A DNA stretch of 64,000 nt from UBA5018 sp947463165 (GTDB lineage: Bacteria > Cyanobacteriota > Cyanobacteriia > PCC-6307 > Cyanobiaceae), in NCBI GenBank assembly GCA_943371245.1, contig CALRTY020000004.1, forward strand, positions 1 to 64,000, given 5' to 3'. Both the position numbers and the translations under genes were made by a program. A model generated the notes under the pieces. It did not search any database, had not been told where the DNA came from, and saw only the letters and a list, made by a program, of their open reading frames with translations. Numbering within the stretch: the stretch's first letter is position 1; each line of letters opens with the position of its first letter. Of this stretch, positions 43,751-52,202 are shown piece by piece.

Positions 43751-45081
43751 TGGGAACCATTAACGTCAGTCATCTGGGGAAAGCGTACAAGTCATACACT
43801 AGTCGTTGGTCGCGTCTAGCTGAATGGATTACGCCTAGTCGCCGTCCACGTCACTCACTGAAGTGGATTCTTCGAGACATTACTTTTAGTGTCGACACGG
43901 GTAAAGCAGTGGGAATTATTGGGATTAATGGTGCCGGCAAAAGTACATTGCTCAAGATGATAACTGGTACAATAAAGCCGACAGAGGGTCATTTTGATAT
44001 AACTGGGACTGTGGCCGCAATGCTTGAGCTAGGGATGGGGTTTCATCCCGACTTTACCGGACGGCAAAATGCAGTCATGGCGGGCCAACTTTTAGGCATT
44101 GGCTCGGAAGAGATGTCTACTTTGATGCCAAAAATTGAAGAATTTTCAGAAATAAGCGATTACTTCGATCAACCATTGAGAGTCTATTCTAGCGGAATGA
44201 GTGTGCGCCTAGCCTTTGCTGTTGCATCAGCGAAACGGCCTGACATCTTGATCATTGACGAGGCTTTATCAGTAGGCGACGCTTATTTTCAACAGAAAAG
44301 TTTTAAGCGTATTCGTCAATTTCAGTCAGAAGGAACAACCTTATTGCTAGTTTCTCACGACATTGCAGCTGTACGAAATATTTGCGATCATGTCATCTGG
44401 CTAGACAAAGGAAGAATTAGGGGAAAAGGTCAAACAAAAGACGTGATTGATTCATACGCTGCATCACTCTACGAAAAGAATCAGAAGATAACTAGTGAAG
44501 TTAATAGTGAAACGATTAATCCCCCTCCCAAGCAGGCAACGCCGAGCTGGTCCCGTGATGCACGGCAAGATTTTATTAACATTACTAATTTGAGAAATGA
44601 TATTAGGGTGTTTGATTTCGATGAAAATGCATCTCGCTGGGGAGATAGCAGTGCAAAAGTCTCGAATGTGAGACTAACTGATGTAGACGGAAATATTTTT
44701 TCGTGGATGATAGGTGGAGAAGAGGTTCTGCTAACGGTTGAGGTTCAAGCGTTGTGTGATATCAAAAGCGTCATGCTAGGATTCGTCGTACGAGACCGCT
44801 TAGGCCAAGCCCTCTTTGGCGACAATACATTTCTCAGTACCGCTGAGAAACCCGTCTCGGCAAATTCAGGACAGACTATTAATGCAGTCTTTCGCTTCCT
44901 TATGCCAATACTACCACATGGTAGCTATTCAATTACCGCTGCTGTTGCGGCAGGCACCCAAGATGATCATGTCATTCATGACTGGATTGATCAAGCCGTT
45001 ATGCTTGAGTCTCATAATCGTTCAGCAGTGAGCGGAATGATTGGAATTCCCATGCATCAAATTAGCATAACAACAACCTAA
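43750..45081 (+). CDS. wzt: Glycan-export ABC ATPase with C-terminal binding domain (Wzt)
   Basis: A 443-residue protein. N-terminal ABC ATPase: GIIGINGAGKSTLLKMITG (Walker A, near 58), ELGMGFHPDFTGRQNAVMAG, signature-region YSSGMSVRLAFAVA (about 147), ILIIDEALSVGDAYF (Walker B) and LLLVSHD. From about 300 on, a Wzt C-terminal immunoglobulin-like domain (VRLTDVDGN, VLLTVEVQALCDIKSVMLGF, AVMLESHNR), which in O9a/O8-type systems reads a methylated or otherwise capped polymer end. That fits the methyltransferases directly downstream. Forms the exporter with the upstream permease. Confidence 0.93.
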   Translation: MGTINVSHLGKAYKSYTSRWSRLAEWITPSRRPRHSLKWILRDITFSVDTGKAVGIIGINGAGKSTLLKMITGTIKPTEGHFDITGTVAAMLELGMGFHPDFTGRQNAVMAGQLLGIGSEEMSTLMPKIEEFSEISDYFDQPLRVYSSGMSVRLAFAVASAKRPDILIIDEALSVGDAYFQQKSFKRIRQFQSEGTTLLLVSHDIAAVRNICDHVIWLDKGRIRGKGQTKDVIDSYAASLYEKNQKITSEVNSETINPPPKQATPSWSRDARQDFINITNLRNDIRVFDFDENASRWGDSSAKVSNVRLTDVDGNIFSWMIGGEEVLLTVEVQALCDIKSVMLGFVVRDRLGQALFGDNTFLSTAEKPVSANSGQTINAVFRFLMPILPHGSYSITAAVAAGTQDDHVIHDWIDQAVMLESHNRSAVSGMIGIPMHQISITTT

Positions 45082-45102
45082 ATCTATTTCGCTGACGCAC
45101 CC

Positions 45103-45792
45103 ATGTACAAAGCCGAGTACTTTCAGTCAGATCATTACCAACGTCACAATCAAAGGCGACAGGAGCATTTAGCAACTTTAGGATTTCCCTTGGAAGGGAA
45201 GACTGTGCTTGAAGTGGGTGCAGGCATTGGCGATCACACCTCTTATTTTCTGGATCATAAATGTCGTGTCACAAGCACAGATGGGCGACCTGAATTAGTT
45301 TCTATTATCAAGCAACGGCACCAATCAGTTCGTGCGATTCAGTGGGATGTAGAGGAGAGCCCGCCAGCGCAGATTGATCCTCATCAAGTTGTCTATTGCT
45401 ATGGAATTCTTTATCATGTTAAAAACCCAGACTTTGCATTAAGTAATCTAGCAGCTCTTTCCTCCGAGTTGTTACTACTTGAAACCTGTGTCTCATTTGG
45501 TGAAGAAATCTCTGTTAACTTGGTGAATGAATGCTCTGAGGATCCAACTCAAGCACTAAATGGAAAAGGTTGTCGACCAACTAGGCCTTGGATTTTCTCA
45601 ACACTTCAAACCCTATTTCCCTATGTCTATGTATCTAGAACACAGCCATGGCATGAAGAATTTCCAATTGACTGGTCTCAACAGAAGAATACTGATGCCG
45701 CATTATCCCGCTGTGTGTTTGTAGCAAGTCGACAATCGCTTTCGTTGGCTTCACTTTCAGACCAATTATTAACAATTCAGACCCGATGCTGA
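45103..45792 (+). CDS. Class I SAM-dependent methyltransferase
   Basis: A 229-residue Rossmann-fold methyltransferase. Seen: KTVLEVGAGIGDHTSYFLDH (motif I), TSTDGRPELV (acidic residue after beta 2), IQWDVEESP, YCYGILYHVKNPDFALSNL (motif IV region). It ends 7 bp inside the next gene. Likely methylates the exported glycan or a sugar precursor, because it lies between wzt and a GT/methyltransferase fusion; the target is not known. Confidence 0.85.
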   Translation: MYKAEYFQSDHYQRHNQRRQEHLATLGFPLEGKTVLEVGAGIGDHTSYFLDHKCRVTSTDGRPELVSIIKQRHQSVRAIQWDVEESPPAQIDPHQVVYCYGILYHVKNPDFALSNLAALSSELLLLETCVSFGEEISVNLVNECSEDPTQALNGKGCRPTRPWIFSTLQTLFPYVYVSRTQPWHEEFPIDWSQQKNTDAALSRCVFVASRQSLSLASLSDQLLTIQTRC

Positions 45793-48608
45793 CCTACTCC
45801 CAAAATTTTGAAGACATAATCCTGGCTCGGCTATTTTCCGAGCAAAAAACTGGATTTTATATCGACATTGGAGCTTGTCACCCCGAAAAACTATCTGTTA
45901 CCAAGCATTTTTATGATTTAGAGTGGAAAGGCATAAATGTAGAGCCTATTCCAAGCGCCCATCAGCTATTCAATGAGCAGCGTCCTAGGGATATTAATCT
46001 TAACGTCGCAATTGATTCCGCCCCTGGAACTCGAAAATTCTTTGAAGTACTGGAATTTGACGCTTTATCAACATTTGATATTGAGCAGGCTAAATATCTC
46101 AACGAGACTGGGCACAATCTTAAAGAGTACACTGTAGAAACCTTAACACTTAATCAGATATTTGAGGACTACGTTGATTTAGAAGTTGATTTTCTCAAAA
46201 TCGATGTGGAGGGCTCTGAAGAACTTGTACTCAAGTCAATTGATTTTACCAAATATAGACCTAAAGTTCTGGTTGTTGAGGCTATGCAGCCTGCCAGGGA
46301 GTTCCCAGGATGGGGCAACCATAGTCTCGTCTCAAACTGGGCTTGGGAGCATCTTGTAACGTCGAACGACTATATCTTTGCCCATTACGATGGGATTAGT
46401 AGATTCTATGTTCGTTCTGAAGATCAAGTTCTTCTAAAACGTTTTGAATTGCCTCCGGGCTGTTTTGATGATATTCACCGACCTGAGGAGTATTATCTTG
46501 CACAGCAACTTCAGGATGTTTCTCAGAAACTTCAAGCCGCTGAGGCTCAGCTACAAGAAACACAATTAGAGCTTCAAAATTCAAGATTCGAAATTGATAA
46601 ACTCACTAATCAGGCCTTAAAATACGCAGAGCTTACAGGAAAAGGATTAATTTATTTCTTTCTCAAATATACTAAATTCCGAATTAAAAAAATTAGTCGA
46701 CATATCCTGGGTCGACTAGCGGGTCACCATAAAATTCATACTCTCCCAAAGATAACAGTAGTAACCCCAGTATTTAATGGTGCAGAACATATTGCCGAAA
46801 CACTTGAATCGGTTCTAAATCAAGAATATCCATCCGTTGAATATATCGTCGTTGATGGGGGCTCCACTGATGGTACTCTTGACATTATTCGTGAATTCGC
46901 GAATAGGGTTGATCTTAAGCATCAAATATCTCTCATCATATCGGAACCAGACCAAGGAATGTATGATGCAATCGCAAAGGGGTTTAAAAATGCTTCGGGT
47001 GAAATATATTGCTATCTGAACGCGGATGATTTACTCGAATGTGGGGGGCTTCTTTCGGTTGGTGAGTACTTTGCACGAAACCAGGATGCTCATGTAATCT
47101 ACCACGAGGATATCGTATTAGTTGACAGCTGGAGATATCCCAATATTAAGCAACCCAATGGAATTTCTACTGTCGATTTACTCTGCGGGCATATACTTTT
47201 TCAAGATGGTATTTTTTGGCGACGATCCGCATATGAGGCCGTTGGAGGAATATGCCGCCATATGAAGTTGGCAGGCGATTTTGACCTCTGGCTCCGTCTA
47301 TCTGCGTATTATAAGTTTATTAGAAGGCCAGGGCATGTAAGTTGCTTCCGAATCCGCAAGGGACAGCTAAGCACGAACATTGATCAATATTATCGAGAAA
47401 TGCAGCAATCTATTGATCAATTTATGGCAAAAATGAGCCGTAAGCGACATATTATTTTTTCTACTAAAAAAGTATTGAGGTCGATTTCAAAAATCAAGTC
47501 AATGAAGCGCTATGATCGCCTTTTCTTTCCATTTAATTCTACTATATTACCTCCTGAAGATATAACTGCTTCAACAACGACATCGAGACCTGCTAAAAGT
47601 CCTATCGACGGCAAACCAGCGGAGCGTTTGCTTTTTAGCACTCCCGACACGCGATTTGGCGAAAAAACTATCAACTATATTTATTTCGATGCAAGGCATA
47701 AGATTGCAATCTCGCATCCACCTATAGCAGCCGAAAAGCTTGACGCTTTATACTCTAAGTACTATTCCTTTCCACCATCAGAAATGGTATTGCCTCGGGG
47801 CAAATCACCATATCGTCAATTTAATGGGATGAAGATATGGGAAAAGGCTCTTCTAAGCTTGCCAGTTGAACACTTTGCTCGTTTAATTCCCAATGCCTGG
47901 GCTGACAACACTCTTTTAGAACTAGGCAAAATATTAACTGCTTCTAAGGTCAATGCGAAGAATAGACTTAGGTTCTTAGATACGGGCTGCTTTGAGGGTC
48001 ATTTACTTAACCTAATTCAAGAAAAAACAAGTTGGCAAGCCTTTGGCATAGAGCCCAATCACAAAGCTGTTGAAATAGCGCGTAGTAAAGGCCATCAAGT
48101 ATGGCAAGGTCATGCAGAAAATGCCGTCAAAATTATTCCCGACAATCAGCAATTTGATGTTATTTTTATGGGGCAAAGCATAGAGCATGTTGATGATCCA
48201 GTGCTCGTGCTGCGTAGACTAAGGCTTTTGCTTGCCCCTGGTGGTGTCTTGGTATTGAGTACACCGAATCTTGATTCACGTCAAATTGATTGGTTTGGGC
48301 CCACTTGGGCACACTGGCATGCCCCATATCACCGCTTTATCTTTTCTCGTACCGGTCTAGAAGCACTCGCGCATCAAGTAGGGTTACTACCAGTTAAATT
48401 CATGACTTTTAGTCATCCATACTGGTCTACAATGTCCCTTGCCCATAACTCTATGGGACTTGCAGGTAGTGCTTCGCATGCTGTAGATTTTGATCGCAGA
48501 TACTCTTTACGAGCTCAGCGAATCTATTTTTGGCTATATCTGTTTTGGAATCGATTAGGCAAAGGAGACTACAGTTTTATTTCTATGAAGGATGGATCCA
48601 ATGATTAA
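45786..48608 (+). CDS. FkbM methyltransferase-GT2-methyltransferase fusion (940 aa)
   Basis: A large cytosolic fusion. Residues about 1-215 are an FkbM-type methyltransferase (SQNFEDIILARLF, YIDIGACHP, NVEPIPSAHQ, DFLKIDVEGSE). About 235-280 is a coiled coil (QLQDVSQKLQAAEAQLQETQ). About 320-560 is a GT2 glycosyltransferase (ITVVTPVFNGAEHIAETLES, VVDGGSTDGTL, CYLNADDLLE, GDFDLWLRLSAYY). About 690-900 is a class I methyltransferase (RFLDTGCFEGHLLNLIQ, GIEPNHKAVE, FMGQSIEHVDDPV). The layout recalls the terminator enzymes WbdD and related multi-domain chain-capping proteins, in which a coiled coil sets polymer length; here that role is inference. It overlaps the preceding gene by 7 bp and the next by 8 bp. 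Confidence 0.9.
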   Translation: MLTYSQNFEDIILARLFSEQKTGFYIDIGACHPEKLSVTKHFYDLEWKGINVEPIPSAHQLFNEQRPRDINLNVAIDSAPGTRKFFEVLEFDALSTFDIEQAKYLNETGHNLKEYTVETLTLNQIFEDYVDLEVDFLKIDVEGSEELVLKSIDFTKYRPKVLVVEAMQPAREFPGWGNHSLVSNWAWEHLVTSNDYIFAHYDGISRFYVRSEDQVLLKRFELPPGCFDDIHRPEEYYLAQQLQDVSQKLQAAEAQLQETQLELQNSRFEIDKLTNQALKYAELTGKGLIYFFLKYTKFRIKKISRHILGRLAGHHKIHTLPKITVVTPVFNGAEHIAETLESVLNQEYPSVEYIVVDGGSTDGTLDIIREFANRVDLKHQISLIISEPDQGMYDAIAKGFKNASGEIYCYLNADDLLECGGLLSVGEYFARNQDAHVIYHEDIVLVDSWRYPNIKQPNGISTVDLLCGHILFQDGIFWRRSAYEAVGGICRHMKLAGDFDLWLRLSAYYKFIRRPGHVSCFRIRKGQLSTNIDQYYREMQQSIDQFMAKMSRKRHIIFSTKKVLRSISKIKSMKRYDRLFFPFNSTILPPEDITASTTTSRPAKSPIDGKPAERLLFSTPDTRFGEKTINYIYFDARHKIAISHPPIAAEKLDALYSKYYSFPPSEMVLPRGKSPYRQFNGMKIWEKALLSLPVEHFARLIPNAWADNTLLELGKILTASKVNAKNRLRFLDTGCFEGHLLNLIQEKTSWQAFGIEPNHKAVEIARSKGHQVWQGHAENAVKIIPDNQQFDVIFMGQSIEHVDDPVLVLRRLRLLLAPGGVLVLSTPNLDSRQIDWFGPTWAHWHAPYHRFIFSRTGLEALAHQVGLLPVKFMTFSHPYWSTMSLAHNSMGLAGSASHAVDFDRRYSLRAQRIYFWLYLFWNRLGKGDYSFISMKDGSND

Positions 48609-49425
48609 CTCCCGGCGGCCAGTAATTAGCATTGTTACGCCATCCTTTAATCAGGGCGCCTATGTTGAACGTACCGTTCGTTCTGTTTTAGAGCAAAGAT
48701 ATCCAAATCTAGAATATATATTTATGGATGGGGGGTCAACTGACGATACCTTGCAGCAGGTATCCCCCTTTCTTCATTTATTCTCGCATTTTGAGTCTGC
48801 TCCAGATGGAGGGCAGAGTGCGGCGATAGCCAAAGGTTTTGAACTAGCAAGCGGCGAAATCATGGCTTTTCTTAATAGTGATGACGTCTTGCTCCCTGGA
48901 ACATTAAATTTTGTCGCCGACTTTTTTGCTGAGAACCCAGGTATAGATTTCATATATAGTCATCGTTGTATTTTAAACGACTCAAATGAAGTCATTGGTC
49001 ATTGGATATTGCCTGCTCATAGTCATTTTATGATGAGGCGCTGGGATTTAATACCACAAGAAACCTGCTTCTGGCGTCGCAGCCTTTATGCGCAACATGG
49101 AAATGTTGATCCAAGCTTGCGTTTTGCCATGGATTATGATCTATTTGTTCGGTTCATGAGATCTGGAAATTTTAAAAGAGTAAATCGGTTCTTGGCTGCT
49201 TTCCGCGTGCACATGAATGCCAAGACATCAACTCAGCTCGCAACTATTGGAGCGCAAGAAATAGAGTATATTCAAAATAAGTACAACATACTAAATATTC
49301 CTTTACTTGGAGACATGTTTTCTATGTCAGTTCAATTTAATTCAGCCCTTTGGCTACGCAATCATCAAAGCCTGCCTGGCTTGCCTCCTGGTAGCGGCTA
49401 CAATCTCGACATCGTTTGGTCCTGA
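48601..49425 (+). CDS. GT2 family glycosyltransferase
   Basis: A 274-residue GT-A enzyme from ATG 48601 (an ATG at 48592 adds three residues). Seen: VISIVTPSFNQGAYVERTVR, IFMDGGSTDDTLQQ, MAFLNSDDVLLPGTLN (DxD-like) and IPQETCFWRRSLY, GNVDPSLRFAMDYDLFVRFM. It resembles the GT2 domain inside the preceding fusion, so one may have arisen from the other. Last gene of the AT-rich cluster; an IS4 remnant follows on the other strand. Confidence 0.9.
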   Translation: MINSRRPVISIVTPSFNQGAYVERTVRSVLEQRYPNLEYIFMDGGSTDDTLQQVSPFLHLFSHFESAPDGGQSAAIAKGFELASGEIMAFLNSDDVLLPGTLNFVADFFAENPGIDFIYSHRCILNDSNEVIGHWILPAHSHFMMRRWDLIPQETCFWRRSLYAQHGNVDPSLRFAMDYDLFVRFMRSGNFKRVNRFLAAFRVHMNAKTSTQLATIGAQEIEYIQNKYNILNIPLLGDMFSMSVQFNSALWLRNHQSLPGLPPGSGYNLDIVWS

Positions 49426-49667
49426 TAATTTATCTGATTGAGCATACTCCCATCATTGACATAAAATTAATAATAATTGTCTTGTCCAGCTTTTGCAGCC
49501 ACAGAAGTGTTCTTAGTAATGTCAACTCCGGTCGGTAGCTGCAAAGAAAATGGTGCTCCTGCTGCCACAAAAGACGCAGCGAAAGCTATCACAACACAAG
49601 GGCTACTGCTTGTTTCCTTCCACTGCTGAGATTGCAAGCGTAGATCTCAAGAGATCTGCCGTCCAGA

Positions 49668-50280
49668 TTAGTCGTAAACATACAAGACATGCCCAGGCAG
49701 GCGATTGATGCGCTGCGGGTCGCACAGGCCGCTGCTCTCCAGCTGGAGAAGCCCGGATTTCTGGTCCCGGAATAGTTGCTCGCAGCAGAAGCGCTGGGCG
49801 TAGCTCCAGACCAGATCCAGTTTGGGATCGGCGTTAGTGACCAGATACCAGGGTTCGTCGACGACGGTGCCGCTCCAGTAGGCGAGCAGCAGATTGGCTT
49901 TCTGGGAGCCATCGGTACAGAGCTGCACACCCCAAAAGCCGCTACCGGGCCAGGTTTGTCAGCCGCAGCCTGCGCAGCTCACAGCCCATCGGCACCGCGG
50001 TGCTATGGATCAAGGTGTCTGAGCACAGCCCCATCACGTAGCGCTCTCGCCTGACAAGCGCCAAAGGGACCGGCCCTCGAATCAACCGAACAGCTCGACG
50101 CTCGTGACGCCGCGGCAAGCCAGACAAGTGCCGGCACGCTCCAGCGGAGCGATCGAGACCGCAACGCTGAAGCTGGCGCTGACGCTGGGCTGCTCCAGCG
50201 CTCGCCACAGCAGCGGGATGGCACCACGGAGAGAACCACCACCCAAGCTCTGCCACGGGCGCAGTCGCACTGGCGGCGGG
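49668..50280 (-). pseudogene. IS4-like transposase remnant (C-terminal half kept)
   Basis: Minus strand: RGAIPLLWRALEQPSVSASF, a frame change, then CSDTLIHSTAVPMGCELRRL, a short gap, VQLCTDGSQKANLLLAYWSG, EPWYLVTNADPKLDLVWSYA, FCCEQLFRDQKSGLLQLESS with the last catalytic Glu, and DPQRINRL. Same family as the remnant at 41617-42200, with which it shares the PLLW.AL..PS motif. The two remnants flank the AT-rich export cluster in the same orientation, as expected from copies of one element bracketing an insertion, although no target-site duplication could be found by eye. Confidence 0.75.
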
Positions 50281-50290
50281 CACGGCCGGC

Positions 50291-50664
50291 ATGGCCCAGG
50301 TGCGACTGCTGCCGCTGCAGCCCGCCGAAATGCTTAACAACTGGCTGAGACTGGCGGATATTCACCTACTGCCCCAGAAGGCGAGGGCTGCCCCAGAAGG
50401 CGAGGGCTGCCCCAGAAGGCGGGGTCTGCGAATCTAGTGCTGCCCTCAAAATTACTGGGGATCCTGGCCAGCGGCCGGCCGGTGGTGGCCAGCTCCCCGT
50501 CAGCCAGTGAGCTGGGCCAGCTGGCGGAACAGGCGTGGCTGCGGGTGGAACCGGAAGATGCGGCTGGTTTTGCCGCAGCGCTGCGGCAACTAATCGACAA
50601 CCATGACCTACGCCAACGACTGGGGCGCCAGGCACGCCAACTGGTGGAACTGACTGCGGATTAA
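50291..50664 (+). pseudogene. GT4 glycosyltransferase C-terminal fragment (WcaI-like), frameshifted
   Basis: Reads AQVRLLPLQPAEMLNNWLRL and ADIHLLPQKA, then, after extra 19-bp units, LVLPSKLLGILASGRPVVAS and ELGQLAEQAWLRVEPEDAAG. Both parts match the end of WcaI-like GT4 enzymes. Two inserted copies of a 19-bp unit (38 bp) break the frame between them; removing them restores LLPQKAGSANLVLPSKL. The N-terminal two thirds are absent, replaced by the IS4 remnant on the other strand. A 75-codon frame from 50437 remains open but cannot encode an enzyme. Confidence 0.8.
50369..50425. repeat. 19-bp tandem repeat causing a frameshift
   Basis: Units ctgccccagaaggcgaggg at 50369-50387 and 50388-50406 and a variant at 50407-50425. 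The third unit is the ancestral coding sequence for LPQKAG. Confidence 0.9.
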
Positions 50665-50882
50665 GCAATTTTTGTGGCGGCAAATCCAGCCCTGCCTGAT
50701 GCGGGAAGCTAGGCAAAGCTCACGGCGGACCCGTTGAATCGACATGGGCCTGGTTTACAGGCCAAAAAGCGCCCTGGCAGCCACCATTGCCGCCAACAAA
50801 AGCCTGCTGCTCAGCCAGAGGCCAAGACCCGGCCGCGCTTCACACTTCTTTACACTAGGGTGGTGACAGCATTGGTTTGCCC

Positions 50883-51110
50883 TTGAACGACCTCCTGGCT
50901 GTTATCTATCTGATTTGCTTTGCGCTGATCGCCGGTGGCGCTTTTGCTTTGATGACCCAGAGCCTGCGCCAACCCGCACCTCTGACTGTGGCACGGCAGA
51001 GTCGCTCCAAGCCCAATCCCCATCCCGAGGCTCCCGAGCCCGGTGAGCAAGTTATGTATGTGGACCTCAGCCGCGAGCGGCTGGAAAGCCTTTACCAACA
51101 ACCCTCCTGA
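50883..51110 (+). CDS. Small single-helix cyanobacterial protein (DUF2973-like)
   Basis: About 75 residues with an N-terminal membrane helix (LLAVIYLICFALIAGGAFAL) and a hydrophilic tail ending MYVDLSRERLESLYQQ. The layout fits the small cyanobacterial proteins grouped as DUF2973, though I rely on memory of the pattern. There is no ATG; TTG 50883 (giving MNDLL) or TTG 50877 are the candidates. It is monocistronic with a hairpin downstream. Function unknown. Confidence 0.7.
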   Translation: MNDLLAVIYLICFALIAGGAFALMTQSLRQPAPLTVARQSRSKPNPHPEAPEPGEQVMYVDLSRERLESLYQQPS

Positions 51111-51126
51111 TTGCCAAGGGCCTTGA

Positions 51127-51167
51127 GCCCCCTTGCTTTGTAAAAAAGTAAAAGTAAGGGGGCGCTT
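51127..51167 (+). terminator. Possible terminator hairpin after the DUF2973-like gene
   Basis: GCCCCCTT (51127-51134) pairs with AAGGGGGC (51156-51163) across a 21-nt A-rich loop. No long T-run follows, so function as a terminator is uncertain. Confidence 0.5.
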
Positions 51168-51187
51168 TCCAACCCAATCATCCCTGG

Positions 51188-51223
51188 CCATGTGGCATTA
51201 TTTTCAGAAATAATGCCACATGG
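51188..51223. repeat. Perfect 16-bp inverted repeat with a TCAG loop
   Basis: CCATGTGGCATTATTT (51188-51203), loop TCAG, AAATAATGCCACATGG (51208-51223). No T tail on either strand. It stands alone within a 550-bp gap (51111-51664) that otherwise holds only the two terminator-like hairpins and a heptamer repeat. Confidence 0.85.
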
Positions 51224-51498
51224 ATTCTTGAATTGGGTTCAGACTTGATTTAATTCAAATTATAAAATAATCTCGAAAATCTCCTGTTTTCTAGTTACAC
51301 TCTTCAGGGCCAGCCGGGGAATTACAGTTTTTCTCACATTTTGAAAGTATGGTGACTCCCAGCAAAGATGGTGTCTCTGCGGTTGATCAGGCAAGCATTA
51401 TCAGGGTGGCTGTTCAAACGTCATCTTACGGCGGTTACAGTTTGATCCAAACTATCTCAGGCAGACGCTAAAAAACCAGGGGATACTGAGAATTGAGA

Positions 51499-51522
51499 AC
51501 CGAAAACCGAAAACCGAAAACC
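51499..51522. repeat. Heptamer tandem repeat (accgaaa)3
   Basis: Three full accgaaa units and a partial one in the gap between the DUF2973-like gene and hli. Similar heptamer arrays are common in filamentous cyanobacteria; here it is short. Confidence 0.7.
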
Positions 51523-51606
51523 TTTGAGATGTTATAGAGATTTTCAGTATTTTTAGATTATAAAAACAATAAAATTAGGCATGTTAAAATGCTCATAAAT
51601 AAAGCA

Positions 51607-51642
51607 AAAACCCTGGATGGTTTTCACCATCCAGGGTTTTTC
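51607..51642. terminator. Bidirectional terminator at the hli 3' end
   Basis: AACCCTGGATGG (51609-51620), loop ttttca, CCATCCAGGGTT (51627-51638), flanked by five A on the left and five T on the right. The minus strand therefore ends in a T-run and should terminate hli transcripts; plus-strand reading also works. Confidence 0.9.
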
Positions 51643-51664
51643 AAGAAACTTATTAAATTGTTAA

Positions 51665-51808
51665 TCAGCCGAGGCCGATTTGACCAAGGATGCCTTGGCC
51701 GGTGAGCAATTCGGTGGCCAGGCCGATCACGAAACCGAGCATTGCCAGGCGGCCATTCCAGGTTTCAGCGAAGGCAACAAAGCCAAAACGGGAGGTGGAG
51801 TCAGCCAT
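51665..51808 (-). CDS. hli: High-light-inducible protein (Hli/Scp)
   Basis: A 47-residue single-helix member of the chlorophyll a/b-binding superfamily. Seen: FGFVAFAETWNGRLAMLGFV, which includes the ExxNxRxAM chlorophyll-binding motif, followed by IGLATELLTGQGILGQIG. Hli proteins bind chlorophyll and carotenoid and protect photosystem assembly under stress in the thylakoid membrane. ATG 51808 is chosen; the frame is open upstream but that part has no family similarity. A strong terminator follows. Confidence 0.96.
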   Translation of the reverse strand: MADSTSRFGFVAFAETWNGRLAMLGFVIGLATELLTGQGILGQIGLG

Positions 51809-51918
51809 GGATGGAGGGGTGTTACAACTGAAAACATTGTAAAGGTGTGTGAAGGTGGCCGTCAAGCCCGGCTCGGACACCCGCAGGCCTGGGCTCGATC
51901 CAGGGCTCGATCCACTCC

Positions 51919-52125
51919 CTAAAGATCCCTGTTGCCGTGGGGCTTTTCTGGGGTGAGCCTGCAGCCCAGCTGAATTTGACCGCGATCCAGCAAGCGTCCA
52001 ATCCGCAGCGCCGTGGCCTCCTCCATGCGGTTAAAGCGGTTTTGCTCAAGGGTGAGCCAGGAGAGCTCGGAGTGGGTGATCACCCCACTGGAGAGCGACC
52101 TGATGAACAGCTGCCCAACCGTCAT
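51919..52125 (-). CDS. Conserved small cyanobacterial protein
   Basis: A 68-residue protein with helical, amphipathic composition: TVGQLFIRSLSSGVITHSEL at the N-terminus, then FNRMEEATALRIGRLLDRG and IQLGCRL. No membrane segment and no known motif. I recall similar short proteins in marine Synechococcus, so I treat it as real, but the function is unknown. It shares its strand and neighbourhood with hli; the starts are separated by about 110 bp. Confidence 0.65.
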   Translation of the reverse strand: MTVGQLFIRSLSSGVITHSELSWLTLEQNRFNRMEEATALRIGRLLDRGQIQLGCRLTPEKPHGNRDL

Positions 52126-52202
52126 TGCTTTTGTAACGGAACGTTAAGAGTCTGTCTCATCTGGGTCGCCGCCGTGGCTCCCAGTGCCCCACAGGCTTTT
52201 GC

